A stretch of 64,000 bases of DNA from Nitrospira sp. (lineage in GTDB: Bacteria; Nitrospirota; Nitrospiria; Nitrospirales; Nitrospiraceae), in contig CP060499.1 in assembly GCA_024760525.1 (NCBI GenBank), positions 3,121,501 through 3,185,500 of the forward strand, in the 5' to 3' direction. How positions within the stretch are numbered: the first letter of the stretch is position 1; each line of letters begins with the position of its first letter. The translations under genes were made by a program, and so were the position numbers. Below the pieces are notes generated by a model. It saw only the letters and a list, made by a program, of their open reading frames with translations. It searched no databases and had not been told where the DNA came from. This document shows positions 34,944 through 44,889 of this stretch, piece by piece.

Positions 34944-37655
34944 CTACCTGCCTGCGTCAGGCGTCTTTCCGTCCACCGGTTCAACGCGCACTACGGAGAC
35001 CTTGTATTCAGGACATTTGGAGCTTTCATCTGCGCTGGACGAAAGCAGGCTGTTCACATCCGAGCCGGGGAAATGAAAGCTGGTGAATAATTCGCCCGGC
35101 CGCATGCGCGTGCTGGGCCGAACCGGCAGAACGGCCGCGCTTCGGGGACTCACAAGGCGTACCATCTGATCTCCATCCAACCCCAGGCGAGCACAATCGT
35201 CGGGATGCATTTCAAGCACGTCACGGTCTACTAAGTCGATGAGAGGGGTTCTCCTCGTCTGTGCGCCGCAATTGTAATGCTCCAAAATACGCCCGGTGAT
35301 CAGCACGAACGGATAGTCCTCGTTGGGCTGTTCACCCGGCGGGAGATAATCCACGCCGACAAAACGACCTTTGCCTCTGGGAAAACCGTCTGCATGCATG
35401 AGCGTTGTCCCCGGATGTTCGTTGTCGAGCACCGGCCACTGTAAACCGTCCGGCTGATCCAATCGTTCGTACGTCACACCGGCCAATATCGGACTCAACG
35501 CCGCTATTTCCTTCATGATCTCGGAAGGATGTCCATAATGCATCGGGTATCCCATTCGGCGGGAAACTTCGCAGACTACTTGCCAGTCCGGAAGAATGCC
35601 GTGAGGTGGGTCCACCACCTTTCTGATGCGCTGAATGCGCCGCTCCAAGTTGGTAAAGGTTCCATCTTTTTCCAGGAATGACGCGCCGGGGAGCACAAGA
35701 TGCGCAAATTTCGCGGTCTCGCTCATGAAGAGATCCTGCACCACGAGAAACTCGATCCGCGACAGAGCCTCTCTCACTTTTTTGAGATTCGGATCGGTCT
35801 GCGCCACGTCATAGCCTACAATCCACAGCGCCTTCAGCCGTCCATCGAGCGCCGCCTCCCACATGTCCGGAATCTTCATACCTCGTTTGCTCGGCAAAGG
35901 CTTTCCCGTGATGGACTCGTGCCGCGCCGCCACCACGGGATCGCTCAAGGATTGATACGCGACGAAGTGCGTCGGCAGGCAGCCGGAGTCCGAAGCCCCT
36001 TGTACATTGTTTTGTCCTCTCAGGGGGTTGATGCCGGTGCCGGGCCTCGCGATGTTGCCCGTTGCGAGGGCAAGATCGCACAACGCCATGACGCCGTGAC
36101 TGCCCCAGCGATGCTCCGTCATCCCCAGACCATGAAGGGCAAGCGCCGCCCCGCTTTGAGCATACATCCTGGCCGCACGGCGAATGTCATGGGCAGGCAC
36201 ACCGGTCAGCCGCTCGACGGTCTCCGGCGGATAGGCTTTTACCGTCGCGAGCCAGTCCTCAACCCCCTCGGTACGCCCGGCGATGAAACTCTGATCGAGT
36301 AAGCCTTCCTCGGCGATTACGTGCCCGAGACCATTGAGGAGCGCCACGTTGGTGCCGGGCCGCAATTGCAGATGAATCGTGGCTACCCCAGCGATCTCGG
36401 TCCGCCGCGGATCGATGACTATGAACGGCACGCCTCGTCGGGCTAGCTGAAGCAGTTTGGCGCCAAGGACCGGATGCGACTCGGTCGGATTTGCACCGAC
36501 AACGAGAATCAGCTTGGCGTCGTCCAGATCGCGAATGGAATTGGTGGCAGCGGAGGCGCCAAGCGTCTCCATCATGCCGGTCACGGTCGCGCTGTGGCAG
36601 ACGCGGGCACAGTTGTCGATATGGTTCGTGCCCATGACGCAGCGTATAAATTTGCCGAACAGATAATTTTCTTCATTGGTCCCGCGGCTTGAGGAAATTG
36701 CAGCGACGGCGTCCGGACCGGCTGTCTCTCTGATCCGGCTGAACGAACGGGCTACGAGATCCAGCGCCTGCTCCCACCCGACGGCTTTCCAACCATCGCC
36801 TTCGCGGAGCAGCGGTGTCCGAATTCGATCGTCGGCATCGTTGTACGTCCACCCGAACCGGCCCTTCAGGCAGGCATGGCCATGATTGGTCGGGCCATCG
36901 TCGGCCGGCACCATGGCAACGATACGGCCGTCTCGAACACCGGCGTGAAAGGTACATCCGACTCCGCAATACGCACATGTCGTGCGGACTTGACGAGTGG
37001 CAGGGCCGTGCTCGAGCACGGTTTTTTCAGATAGAGCCCCCGTTGGACATTCTTTGACGCAGGCGCCGCAGGAGACGCAATTCGAGTCGGCAATCCGGCT
37101 GTGCCGGCCGGTGCCGATAGCCCCGCCCCATCCCGGCCTCACCGCGAATCCGCTTCGAATCATGGAGACAGCACGAGCAGGCTGAATCTCATCGCAGGCC
37201 CGCACGCACCGTGCGCATGAAATACATTTGACGTTGTCGAATGTAAAGAAGGGGTTGGACTCGTCGCGGATTTGATCGCGTTGTGCGCCGACCGGATATC
37301 GAACGTCGGTCACACCATAGAGATCCGCCAAGCGGGTCAGCTCGCCGAGAGACTCAGTGGTTGGACGCTCGGATAAATAGAGCTCGATCACATTCCGCCG
37401 ATACCGAGTCAACTGAGAGCTTTCCGTCGCAACGACCATCCCATCACGGACCGGCATGGAACATGTCGCATGGACGCCCTTCATGCCCTCGATTTCCGCA
37501 AGGCACAGCCGGCAGGATCCGTACGGAGCGAGATGCGCCGACGCACACAGACTGGGAATCGCAATGCCGGCTCGAATGGCGGTTTGATAGACGGTATCGC
37601 CCTGTTCAGCAATGACCCGTTTCCCGTTGATGGTGATGTGTGCCATCGGTGTCAT
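34944..37655 (-). CDS. fdsA: NAD-dependent formate dehydrogenase, alpha (Mo/W-bis-MGD) subunit
   Basis: A 903-residue catalytic subunit. An N-terminal 2Fe-2S domain (CASAHLAPYGSCRLC), a NuoG-like and a 2x4Fe-4S ferredoxin segment (CISCARCVRAC; CVSCGACVKEC), then the molybdopterin domain with CAYCGVGC 4Fe-4S. The metal ligand is Cys in NCARVCHSATV, so this is the cysteine, not the selenocysteine, form. NPLRGQNNVQGASDSG is a family signature. It oxidises formate to CO2 and passes electrons to FdsB. The ATG overlaps the fdsB stop (ATGA). Confidence 0.95.
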   Translation of the reverse strand: MTPMAHITINGKRVIAEQGDTVYQTAIRAGIAIPSLCASAHLAPYGSCRLCLAEIEGMKGVHATCSMPVRDGMVVATESSQLTRYRRNVIELYLSERPTTESLGELTRLADLYGVTDVRYPVGAQRDQIRDESNPFFTFDNVKCISCARCVRACDEIQPARAVSMIRSGFAVRPGWGGAIGTGRHSRIADSNCVSCGACVKECPTGALSEKTVLEHGPATRQVRTTCAYCGVGCTFHAGVRDGRIVAMVPADDGPTNHGHACLKGRFGWTYNDADDRIRTPLLREGDGWKAVGWEQALDLVARSFSRIRETAGPDAVAAISSSRGTNEENYLFGKFIRCVMGTNHIDNCARVCHSATVTGMMETLGASAATNSIRDLDDAKLILVVGANPTESHPVLGAKLLQLARRGVPFIVIDPRRTEIAGVATIHLQLRPGTNVALLNGLGHVIAEEGLLDQSFIAGRTEGVEDWLATVKAYPPETVERLTGVPAHDIRRAARMYAQSGAALALHGLGMTEHRWGSHGVMALCDLALATGNIARPGTGINPLRGQNNVQGASDSGCLPTHFVAYQSLSDPVVAARHESITGKPLPSKRGMKIPDMWEAALDGRLKALWIVGYDVAQTDPNLKKVREALSRIEFLVVQDLFMSETAKFAHLVLPGASFLEKDGTFTNLERRIQRIRKVVDPPHGILPDWQVVCEVSRRMGYPMHYGHPSEIMKEIAALSPILAGVTYERLDQPDGLQWPVLDNEHPGTTLMHADGFPRGKGRFVGVDYLPPGEQPNEDYPFVLITGRILEHYNCGAQTRRTPLIDLVDRDVLEMHPDDCARLGLDGDQMVRLVSPRSAAVLPVRPSTRMRPGELFTSFHFPGSDVNSLLSSSADESSKCPEYKVSVVRVEPVDGKTPDAGR

Positions 37656-39151
37656 GGGTCAATGTTGCGCAGCCTGCTTCGGAACTCCGGTCCGAAATGT
37701 TCAATCGCGGTGAGGACGGGATAGGGGCCGCGCGCGCCATGCGCGCACAGGCTGGTCGCTTTCATGGTCTCGCCGAGATCCGCCAGCAATTCCAGATCCA
37801 CCGGTGTTCCCTGGCCCCGTTCGATGCGTTCCAACAGTTCCCGGCTCCGGACGGATCCGATACGGCATGGAATGCATGTCCCGCACGATTCCTCAGCGGT
37901 AAACGTCATATAGTGCCGTGCGAGCTCCACCATGTCAGTCTGATCGTCAAAGACGACGATGCCTCCATGTCCCAACACCGCTCCGGCATCGTTGAAGGCA
38001 TCAAAGCACAGGGGAATGTCGAGTTGGGATTCAGGAAACAAGCTTCCTAGTGGGCCGCCGACCTGCACGGCTTTGAAGCGGCCTCCGTCCGCCATGCCGC
38101 CGCCGAACCGCTCCAGCACCTCGCGGAGTGTCGCGCCGAACGGAATTTCAATCAGGCCAGGCTGCCGGATACGGCCTCCGAGTTGCAGAGCCACCGTTCC
38201 CTTTGATCGTTCCGTACCCAGAGCCAAGTGCCAGGCAGCCCCCCGGGAAACAATTTCAGTGACCGTCGCGAACGTCAGCACATTGCTGACGATGGTCGGC
38301 TTCCCATAGAGACCTGCCACCGCGGGATACGGCGGGCGGACCTTCACCATGCCGCGGCCACCCTCGAGCGAAGAAAGCAGCGCCGTTTCTTCACCGCACA
38401 CGTAAGAACCGGCTCCGCGAAATACTTCCAAGCGAAATGGTCGTCCCTCGACCGTCAGCACCCCTGCCCGCTCAGCCTCAGTGATGGCGGCGCGCATAGT
38501 CTCGGCGGCAGCCGGATATTCCCAGCGGCAGTAGATATAGCCGCAATCTGCCCCGATGGCCTTGGCGCAGATCAGCATGCCTTCGATGAGCCGGAACGGC
38601 TCTCCTTCCATGATCATGCGATCACAATAGGTCCCGGCATCGCCCTCGTCCGCGTTGGCGACGACGTACTTCTGATCGGAGGCGGTCCGCTGCGCGATGT
38701 CCCATTTATTCCAGACCGGGAACGCAGCGCCGCCCCGTCCACGCAGGCCGGAAGCTTTCATTTCCTGGATAATCCTTTCCGACGACCAGCCTGCGACACG
38801 ATCGGCGGCCTGCCAGCCGCCATGCGCACGGTACTGCGTCAGCGAGAGCGGCTCGGTTTGACCGAAGCGACTGAAGACGAACCGCTGCTGCTGTGCCAGG
38901 AACGGCACGTCCGCCAGTTGCACACCCCCGATGCCCGCCCGGATGCGTGGCAGATCGCTCAGCGTCGCCCGCGGCCAGAGCAGACGGCCAGCCGGGCTAT
39001 CGCACTCTACGAGCGGCTCCAGGAAAAAAGCGCCGCGACTCGACGTCCGGACCATCTGCAGGTCGCGTTCTCCCGCCCAGGCATGTGCAAGCCGATCAGC
39101 GCCGGCTGCTCGCGCCGAGGTATCGTTGGAGAGATACAGCGTCGTGGTCAT
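37652..39151 (-). CDS. fdsB: Formate dehydrogenase beta subunit (NuoF-like, FMN/NAD)
   Basis: A 499-residue diaphorase subunit. FMN/NAD-binding GLRGRGGAAFPVWNKW and GAGSYVCGEETALLSSLEGG, and the 4Fe-4S cluster ligands CGTCIPC plus SLCAHG. The N-terminal 110 residues form the variable thioredoxin-like extension. It passes formate electrons to NAD+. Located between fdsG (24-base gap) and fdsA in one operon. Confidence 0.95.
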   Translation of the reverse strand: MTTTLYLSNDTSARAAGADRLAHAWAGERDLQMVRTSSRGAFFLEPLVECDSPAGRLLWPRATLSDLPRIRAGIGGVQLADVPFLAQQQRFVFSRFGQTEPLSLTQYRAHGGWQAADRVAGWSSERIIQEMKASGLRGRGGAAFPVWNKWDIAQRTASDQKYVVANADEGDAGTYCDRMIMEGEPFRLIEGMLICAKAIGADCGYIYCRWEYPAAAETMRAAITEAERAGVLTVEGRPFRLEVFRGAGSYVCGEETALLSSLEGGRGMVKVRPPYPAVAGLYGKPTIVSNVLTFATVTEIVSRGAAWHLALGTERSKGTVALQLGGRIRQPGLIEIPFGATLREVLERFGGGMADGGRFKAVQVGGPLGSLFPESQLDIPLCFDAFNDAGAVLGHGGIVVFDDQTDMVELARHYMTFTAEESCGTCIPCRIGSVRSRELLERIERGQGTPVDLELLADLGETMKATSLCAHGARGPYPVLTAIEHFGPEFRSRLRNIDP

Positions 39152-39175
39152 AGCTTCGGACAGGTGCGAGTTCTC

Positions 39176-39646
39176 CTACGGATGGCTCTCGAGAATTGTG
39201 TGCAGTTCTTCCGGACCAACTCGGCCATAGATTTGCTCGTCCACCATCACGGTTGGCCCCACTGCGCAATTGCCAAGGCAGTAGACCCGTTCAATCGTGA
39301 GGCGTCCATCAGAAGTGGTCTGTCCTAGACCGGCACCAACTTCATGGCACAGTGACTCGAGCAGAGCCGTCGATCGATTCGCCACACACGCTTCTCCGAG
39401 GCACACACGAACAACGTGTCGGCCTCGAGGGACGGTATGAAGATCGGGATAATATGACAGTACGCCTGTCACGTCGGCTTCCGTGACTGCAAGTGTGCCG
39501 GCAATCAACGGTACGGCCTCAGTCGGCACATATCCGAAGGCCTCTTGAACCGCCGACAAGACACTGAGGATATGTGCTCGGCGGCCTGGCTCCGGACGGT
39601 GTGCGCTCAGCAGGACGGTGAGTGCTCCTCTGACCCGCTCCGTCAA
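39176..39646 (-). CDS. fdsG: Formate dehydrogenase gamma subunit (NuoE-like, 2Fe-2S)
   Basis: A 156-residue thioredoxin-fold 2Fe-2S protein, ligands CLGEAC and CLGNC. The helical N-terminus (ILSVLSAVQEAFGYVP) is typical of NuoE. The start is a TTG codon with AGGGGTG 4-5 bases upstream. First gene of the fdsGBA operon. Confidence 0.93.
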   Translation of the reverse strand: MTERVRGALTVLLSAHRPEPGRRAHILSVLSAVQEAFGYVPTEAVPLIAGTLAVTEADVTGVLSYYPDLHTVPRGRHVVRVCLGEACVANRSTALLESLCHEVGAGLGQTTSDGRLTIERVYCLGNCAVGPTVMVDEQIYGRVGPEELHTILESHP

Positions 39647-39695
39647 TGCGTCACCCCTTCAAGCATCACACCGCGTATCCACCGTCCATTCATCT

Positions 39696-40208
39696 TCATC
39701 GCGATGTTTCTTTCTCTGGTGGGAGTACGTTGAGTAGTGCCGGGAGCGGGACGGTGAGGACCGGACAGCCTGCGGTTCTCACGACTTTTTCCGCCGTGCT
39801 CCCAAAAAACAGTTTGTCGACGCTGCCTGCGCGGACCCCATAAGTGCCCATGACAATCAGATCGATGGGCTGGGTGCGAGCCACTTTAGCAATTTCTACA
39901 AACGGAGCTCCTTCCAGAATGAGTCTGGTGCAGTTCGCGCCTTTGGCTTCGCCGGATTCCATGAGGCGGCGTAGGTTTACGCGTGCGTGATGCCGAAGCC
40001 GCCGGCGTTGACTCGCAACATCGGACGGCACTGTGGAGAGCCCTACACGCTGGATGGTCGCCACTATGCTCGTGTCGATCACATGCAGAACGAGGACCTC
40101 CGAGCCCGACATGCGCGCAAGACGGCACCCGATCCGAAACGCTTCGTTCGAACAGGGGGAAAAGTCGACCGGCAACAAAATCTGATTGAACAGAGTCGTT
40201 TCGCCCAT
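39696..40208 (-). CDS. Universal stress protein (UspA family, ATP-binding type)
   Basis: A 170-residue UspA-fold protein. It begins QILLPVDFSPCSNEAF and carries the nucleotide-binding motif MGTYGVRAGSVDKLFFGST (G-2x-G-9x-GS form) near the end. It probably signals energy or redox stress. Leftward, 49 bases before fdsG, so it may be co-transcribed with formate dehydrogenase. Confidence 0.92.
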   Translation of the reverse strand: MGETTLFNQILLPVDFSPCSNEAFRIGCRLARMSGSEVLVLHVIDTSIVATIQRVGLSTVPSDVASQRRRLRHHARVNLRRLMESGEAKGANCTRLILEGAPFVEIAKVARTQPIDLIVMGTYGVRAGSVDKLFFGSTAEKVVRTAGCPVLTVPLPALLNVLPPEKETSR

Positions 40209-40557
40209 CGACCTCCCCCCAGCCTACATGACTGAGCAAGCACGATGCCTACGGCTTTAACTGGTGCTGCGTACGATAAATCCGGCCAAAATGAATAGGC
40301 CGCACGTTCGTGCAGGCCCGCCGGGGCCTGCTGCTACAGTTCGTACAAGAATACTGTGGCAGAAATCATCATTCCCAAAGTTTTTGACATGTGCCTGAGA
40401 CCCTGTCGACACTCGTTGGGTCGCCGGTACAACGGGCGGAGGAACGATCCCAATTGCATTTCATGCGCGTAACGAATACCACCGGCGGGCGAGGAACCGA
40501 GCTGGTGCAATCCAGTCTGTCGGGATCGCGTCTGAGCGGTGCAAAATTCTGGGGTGG
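40209..40557. other. Intergenic region with a strong hairpin
   Basis: Between two leftward genes. Perfect 8-bp hairpin GCAGGCCC-GCCG-GGGCCTGC at 40312-40331 next to a smaller GCACG/CGTGC hairpin. Neither is followed by a T run. The region should contain the promoter for the stress protein/formate dehydrogenase operon. Confidence 0.5.
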
Positions 40558-40935
40558 TTAAGCGGCTTTGCGGCTATGGACAAGAGAAAAGAGTCTGTCC
40601 GTCACTTCTATGTTCTGTCTGATCTTCCGAGCCAGGGCTCTGCCTTTTACGGTCAGCCGTAGCAGGAGTGTTCTCCTGTTCTTGTGGGTCTGTGTTTTGT
40701 GTAGCCATCCTTTTCGCTGACTGAGCTGTATGGTCTCGACCATGGATGGGTGTTCAATGCATAGCGCCGACGCGATCTCGACCAATTTGCACTGAGGGTG
40801 CCGATCAAGATAGAGCAACATTCCGGCCTCTACGGGAGAGACCTCAAGGGCCTGCAATCGGTGGCGGAACAAGCCTTGAAGACGAAGAACCGTTTCGAGA
40901 GTCGAAAGCTTGCCGGCGTTCGTTTGAGGAGCCAT
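40558..40935 (-). CDS. MarR-family transcriptional regulator
   Basis: About 125 residues from the ATG at 40935. Winged-helix arrangement: LQALEVSPVEAGMLLYLDRH, recognition helix region LCIEHPSMVETIQLSQRKGW, then the wing with KNRRTLLLRLTVKGRAL. MarR-type proteins bind operators as dimers and respond to small ligands. Monocistronic as far as can be seen; target unknown. The longer frame to 41025 lacks a ribosome-binding site. Confidence 0.82.
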   Translation of the reverse strand: MAPQTNAGKLSTLETVLRLQGLFRHRLQALEVSPVEAGMLLYLDRHPQCKLVEIASALCIEHPSMVETIQLSQRKGWLHKTQTHKNRRTLLLRLTVKGRALARKIRQNIEVTDRLFSLVHSRKAA

Positions 40936-41237
40936 TTCGGAAGTATAGCTTGAAAAAGGAGGCATACAAAGAAATAACCTGCATTTGAATCCGGGACAAT
41001 TCCCCGCCCAGCCGGCATACGGCATCTTGAGTAAAGGAAATGAATCATTATCCGTTCTTCACCCGCTGGTGGTTGCCGAAGGGTCGATTCGTTCCAGCTC
41101 AGGCCATGCCATCCGAACCGATGCGGTCAGTTTCGTGAACTCCTTCGTCTTGCTAATGACATCTTCGCTGTGTGAATATGTCGGAGGCCTGCATTGCACC
41201 TTGTTCGGCTCAGCTTCTCCAACGATCACCATTCAAC

Positions 41238-41432
41238 ATGGCCAGTGAAGCATTCTGTGTTGAATGGCATCAGTCTCCGCGAGGTCTGGTTCGGGGCAAT
41301 AGGCCCGCAAAAAATCCTCCCCGATCTCTGATGCCCACACCGGCGGTTCTGGTTGAGACGTGGATACACACAGAAACCACGCCGGGCTTCATTGTGATTA
41401 GTTGTCAACCGATACGGGCAGGAAGGAGATAG
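41238..41432 (+). CDS. Small orphan protein, paralogue of the next gene
   Basis: About 64 residues beginning MASEAFCVEWHQSPRGLVRG. It shares W-H-x-[ST]-P-R-G-x-V-x-G and V-E-T-W-x-x-T-x-T with the protein encoded 8 bases downstream, with an 11-residue insertion between these blocks. No obvious ribosome-binding site at this ATG, so the start is placed by similarity. Function unknown. Confidence 0.55.
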   Translation: MASEAFCVEWHQSPRGLVRGNRPAKNPPRSLMPTPAVLVETWIHTETTPGFIVISCQPIRAGRR

Positions 41433-41440
41433 GGCCCTCT

Positions 41441-41698
41441 ATGTCGACGGAAGCAGTCGGTTATCTATGGCATCTGACTCCGAGAGGATGGGTCTCTGGA
41501 GCGCCACCGCCCGATCGTGTTGAGACGTGGCTGGACACCCATACCTCTTCCAGCACTCCTACTCCACGTTGGCGCCTCGAGTGGGCGTCTCCGAAACATA
41601 CTGAGGCAGACCGAAAGGCCTTAAGAAGGAAGATCCGTAGACCAGTCCCGGCGTATGATGACGCCACCTTAATATCCTGGGGCTTTCCTCTGCCCTAG
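41441..41698 (+). CDS. Small orphan protein, tandem paralogue
   Basis: An 85-residue soluble protein starting MSTEAVGYLWHLTPRGWVSG with AAGGAGAT upstream. It repeats the WHxxPRG and VETW blocks of the preceding small protein and continues with a basic helix (HTEADRKALRRKIRRPV). The two genes look like a tandem duplication. Function unknown. Confidence 0.65.
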   Translation: MSTEAVGYLWHLTPRGWVSGAPPPDRVETWLDTHTSSSTPTPRWRLEWASPKHTEADRKALRRKIRRPVPAYDDATLISWGFPLP

Positions 41699-41827
41699 TC
41701 TTACCTTGCCATAACCGACCATACCGCCACTCAACCCCGCGAAGGCTTCGTAAAACGCACAGGCGTCAAAAGCGAAACCGCCGGAAAAGCTAAACCCGAT
41801 GACCGGCCATGATACGCGCCATAGCCG

Positions 41828-42487
41828 CTATTTCCTGTTGGGTTGACGGGCAATCTGTTTTGCCACTTCGGCATTGCAAGACGCAAACTGCGATACCATT
41901 TCCTTCGAGTGTCTTCGGCTGAACCCTGTTCCGGAAGGCGTGGTCTCCGCCACACTCAGATCAAGCGGAACCAGCACATCGAGTCCATCCTTGGTCCGGT
42001 TAAACCCAATCGTGACTTGGGCACCGTCCACAATGTCTTTGAGGACGCTCAGGACTTTGTCGTCTAAAGCATAGGCAAAGATGCGTGTGCCGGGGGTGTC
42101 CGGCGCCTCATACTGAAGAAACTTGCTGGTCGCCGTGGTGCCATGAGGGGTTTGAAGATACGCGAAGTATGGGGCCTCGGCTTCCGCATCTGCGTGCGGC
42201 GCCATTGACGTTCCCAATTTGAATGACACGACGGCGGCAGTTTGGTCCTGGTTGGCCCAAAAGGTAATGTTTCCGACCAAGGCAACGAAGGCACCGCGCC
42301 GATAGGCCTGGTCCTGACCGACCACGCTAAAAACCAGAGAACAGCCTTGCCGTTTCCCTCCCGCTTGGACCGACTGAAACTGAACGCCGATGGTGCCCAC
42401 AAGAGTTGAGAGGTCGGCGCCGTGAACTGCCGAATACGGCAGCAGAAACGTGAGAGGGAGAAGGATCTGACGCACCCATCGCGGCAT
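41828..42487 (-). CDS. Exported protein of unknown function
   Basis: A 219-residue protein with a clear signal peptide (LLPLTFLLPYSAVHGA-D). The mature part is a beta-rich domain of about 150 residues followed by a charged C-terminal helix (SKEMVSQFASCNAEVAKQIA). Two cysteines only. No recognised family and no strong ribosome-binding site. Neighbouring genes give no functional clue. Confidence 0.7.
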   Translation of the reverse strand: MPRWVRQILLPLTFLLPYSAVHGADLSTLVGTIGVQFQSVQAGGKRQGCSLVFSVVGQDQAYRRGAFVALVGNITFWANQDQTAAVVSFKLGTSMAPHADAEAEAPYFAYLQTPHGTTATSKFLQYEAPDTPGTRIFAYALDDKVLSVLKDIVDGAQVTIGFNRTKDGLDVLVPLDLSVAETTPSGTGFSRRHSKEMVSQFASCNAEVAKQIARQPNRK

Positions 42488-42761
42488 CCTATTTACCCAT
42501 TCTCCGGAAAGATATCTAACGTGTGAGGATCGGGCTCAGCGATGAGAACGGTCTGGAAGGACATGACGCGCCCCACTGAGGCGCGCATAAATACACTACT
42601 ACGCCCGCATGCACCATCGGCAGCATGCCCTAGTGCAAGACGTTCAATGAGTAATCCCGTTCGAGTAGTCGGTTAGTATGTGGTGGTCGCCACTCGCTTG
42701 CGGTAGAGAAATACCCGAGGGAGTTCTAGAGCCTTGGTTTCAAGTTTGGGCAGGTCGCTGC

Positions 42762-43079
42762 TCATAATGCCTTCATCCGCTCTTGGATATAGTCATTCAG
42801 TCTCGCCTGTGACTCATCATCCATCACCAGCGTTTCGATACCGCACTCTTCTCCGCGCACCCATCGCACAATCCCGGCAGACACCGACACCCACTTGCCG
42901 GTCGACAGTCTGACCTTCATGGAGCACACCTCCCCGGCTTGTAGCCGCGCGTCGCCATGGATTTTCCACCCGCGAGAGGAGAGATTCGTGACCGTTCCGT
43001 GGGCACTATAGAATCGATTTTCATACCGCACAGGACAAAATGCAGGAACGCGACGGTAGGGCCGGAGGACATACGCCAT
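42762..43079 (-). CDS. PilZ-domain protein (c-di-GMP binding)
   Basis: About 105 residues, a single PilZ domain. It has the arginine switch YRRVPAFCPVRY and the N-x-S-x-x-G element NLSSRGWKIHG (Asn replacing the more common Asp). It should bind cyclic-di-GMP and influence an effector. The ATG at 43079 has GAGGTGG upstream; the longer frame to 43157 is not needed. Confidence 0.85.
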   Translation of the reverse strand: MAYVLRPYRRVPAFCPVRYENRFYSAHGTVTNLSSRGWKIHGDARLQAGEVCSMKVRLSTGKWVSVSAGIVRWVRGEECGIETLVMDDESQARLNDYIQERMKAL

Positions 43080-43289
43080 AGCCACCTCGACGGGGAAGCC
43101 GATTGTAGGAGAGAGCAGAATCGATCTGCAAGCGGGCTTTAGGAGAGTGCCGGTCATGAACCGGCTGCCAAGAATATCTCAAGAGGGATCGGCGGCAAAA
43201 CATCTCACGTGACGCACAGGCTAAGGACCTCCCAAACCAAGACCGAACCGCTAGGTTTGGCACGAGTTGGATCGACGCATGAGACGCGA

Positions 43290-43439
43290 TCAGCTCAACC
43301 GTGCTTCAAGTTTTTCGATTCGGTCGGCCATGTCTATGAGAATACTCCAAAGGGCCTTCGTTGACGGTTCGTCAAGTTCTTGTGGCGCGGGGAGTTCTTT
43401 CGCCAGGTTTCTGAGCAGCTGCGCATTGGAATGTTGCAT
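43290..43439 (-). CDS. 49-residue helical small protein
   Basis: An excellent GGAGGAG sits 5 bases before the ATG (43439). The product MQHSNAQLLRNLAKELPAPQ continues to a helix-forming C-terminus (SILIDMADRIEKLEARLS), likely coiled-coil. No family recognised. Same direction as the PilZ gene downstream. Confidence 0.6.
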   Translation of the reverse strand: MQHSNAQLLRNLAKELPAPQELDEPSTKALWSILIDMADRIEKLEARLS

Positions 43440-43550
43440 GAAGCTCCTCCAACTACTGTATTCAAGAGCACAAAAGCCTAGTGAGAAGGTGACGAGAAGT
43501 CAAACCGGGTTCGCCATGGCCTCCGGCGTGGCCGGCGTCTCACCCATACA

Positions 43551-44728
43551 TCAGAATGGCACAACACCCATCTCTTGAAAGAGCGTCGGAGGCATATCAA
43601 GGTTTGGACGCGGTGCCGGGCTGGGTGGCGAGGGCCGCTCCCCTAATGTCACCGTTCGCGTGGAGGACCCGCCCCCTCGCATAATCGTGAGCTCCACAGA
43701 CTGGGCGGCTTGTAATTGGTGGAAGACCTTCACGAACTGCTCTCTCGTATGCAGGGTCTGGTCGTTGATGGCGACGATGATGTCGCCCCCTAAGACCCAA
43801 GGCTCTCCTCCGATGACCACATCCAGTTTGCCGGCCCGCAAGCCGAGTTTTTCAGCCGGACTCCCGTCATCGATGTCGAGCACCAGCAATCCGTCGACCA
43901 GGGGCAACGCGAACAGGTTTCGCAATTCATCGGTGACGAATTTCCCTTTCACACCGAGCCACGGACGGATGACCCGGCCATGAGCGCGGAGGTCGGCGAC
44001 AAGAGATTTGACGGTATTGATCGGAATTGCGAAACTGATGTTCTGAGCCTCCAGCATGACGTTTGCCTTGATGCCGATCACGCGACCATCAGAATCGACG
44101 AGCGGCCCCCCGCTATTACCGGGGTTGATCGGAACCGTCGTTTGAATGGCCTGCTGAAAGTTTTCCTGTTTGGTTCCCATCACCTTGCCAAACCCACTGA
44201 CGATCCCCGTTGAAAAGGCGTACCCAGACCGAACGGATGCCCAATCGCCAGCACTTTTTGTCCGATTTCCAGTTTGTCGGAATCGCCTAGTTGAGCAGCC
44301 ACCGCAGACCCCTTTGGCATGGCCACTCGGAGCAATGCCACGTCCGTCAGCGGATCGCTTCCCACCAGCTCCGCTGGAAGCCGTTTCCCATCATGCAAGG
44401 TGAGGGTGATCTTCGCAGTTCTATCGACAACATGGGCACTCGTGAGGATCACACCCTGATCGTCGAGCACGACGCCTGATCCAAGCCCTTTCCACGAGGC
44501 TTGCGTCACATGGTGGTGACTCACATAGGCGGAGGTGATCAGAACCGTCGATCTCGCAATATGTTTATAGACACGTATGTTGTTGAGTTCTTCAGGGGTA
44601 GTCGGCGTCGCCGCCTGCCCCGGCACGCTCGACAGGCCGAGATACAGACAGAGACTGAGCGAGAGGAGATTACAAGTACGCCAGCACCTGCGATACGGAC
44701 GGCGACCGGTGAATCCCCCAGAAATCAT
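43551..44728 (-). pseudogene. Frameshifted HtrA/DegP-like serine protease
   Basis: Periplasmic trypsin-fold protease plus one PDZ domain, split in two frames. First part (44728 to about 44215): signal peptide, catalytic His in LTSAHVVD, Asp in DPLTDVALL, ending GHPFGLGTPF. Second part (to 43551): catalytic Ser in NPGNSGGPLV, then PDZ (GLLVLDIDDGSPAEKLGL). Adding one T to the run of four Ts (A run at 44213-44216 on the given strand) restores GTPFSTGIVSGFGKV and joins both. It is therefore either a genuine inactivating deletion or a homopolymer base-calling error. GAGGAGGAGG precedes the ATG at 44728. Confidence 0.85.
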
Positions 44729-44889
44729 GGTAGTCCTCCTCCTCGTCTGTACCGTTCTTTCATGAACAAAAGTGAACCTCAGGTGAGGCAGTCGTCTTCG
44801 GTACGCCACACCTTGTTGTGGCTCTATTTCTGCTGATCTCCGTCACGCAGGGCTGAGCCCAATTCCAAACTGATTTTGCGCCGATCCTG

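Noticed and set aside
34944..37655. Possible selenocysteine formate dehydrogenase
   Set aside because: The metal-ligand codon is Cys (NCARVCH) and no in-frame TGA is present.
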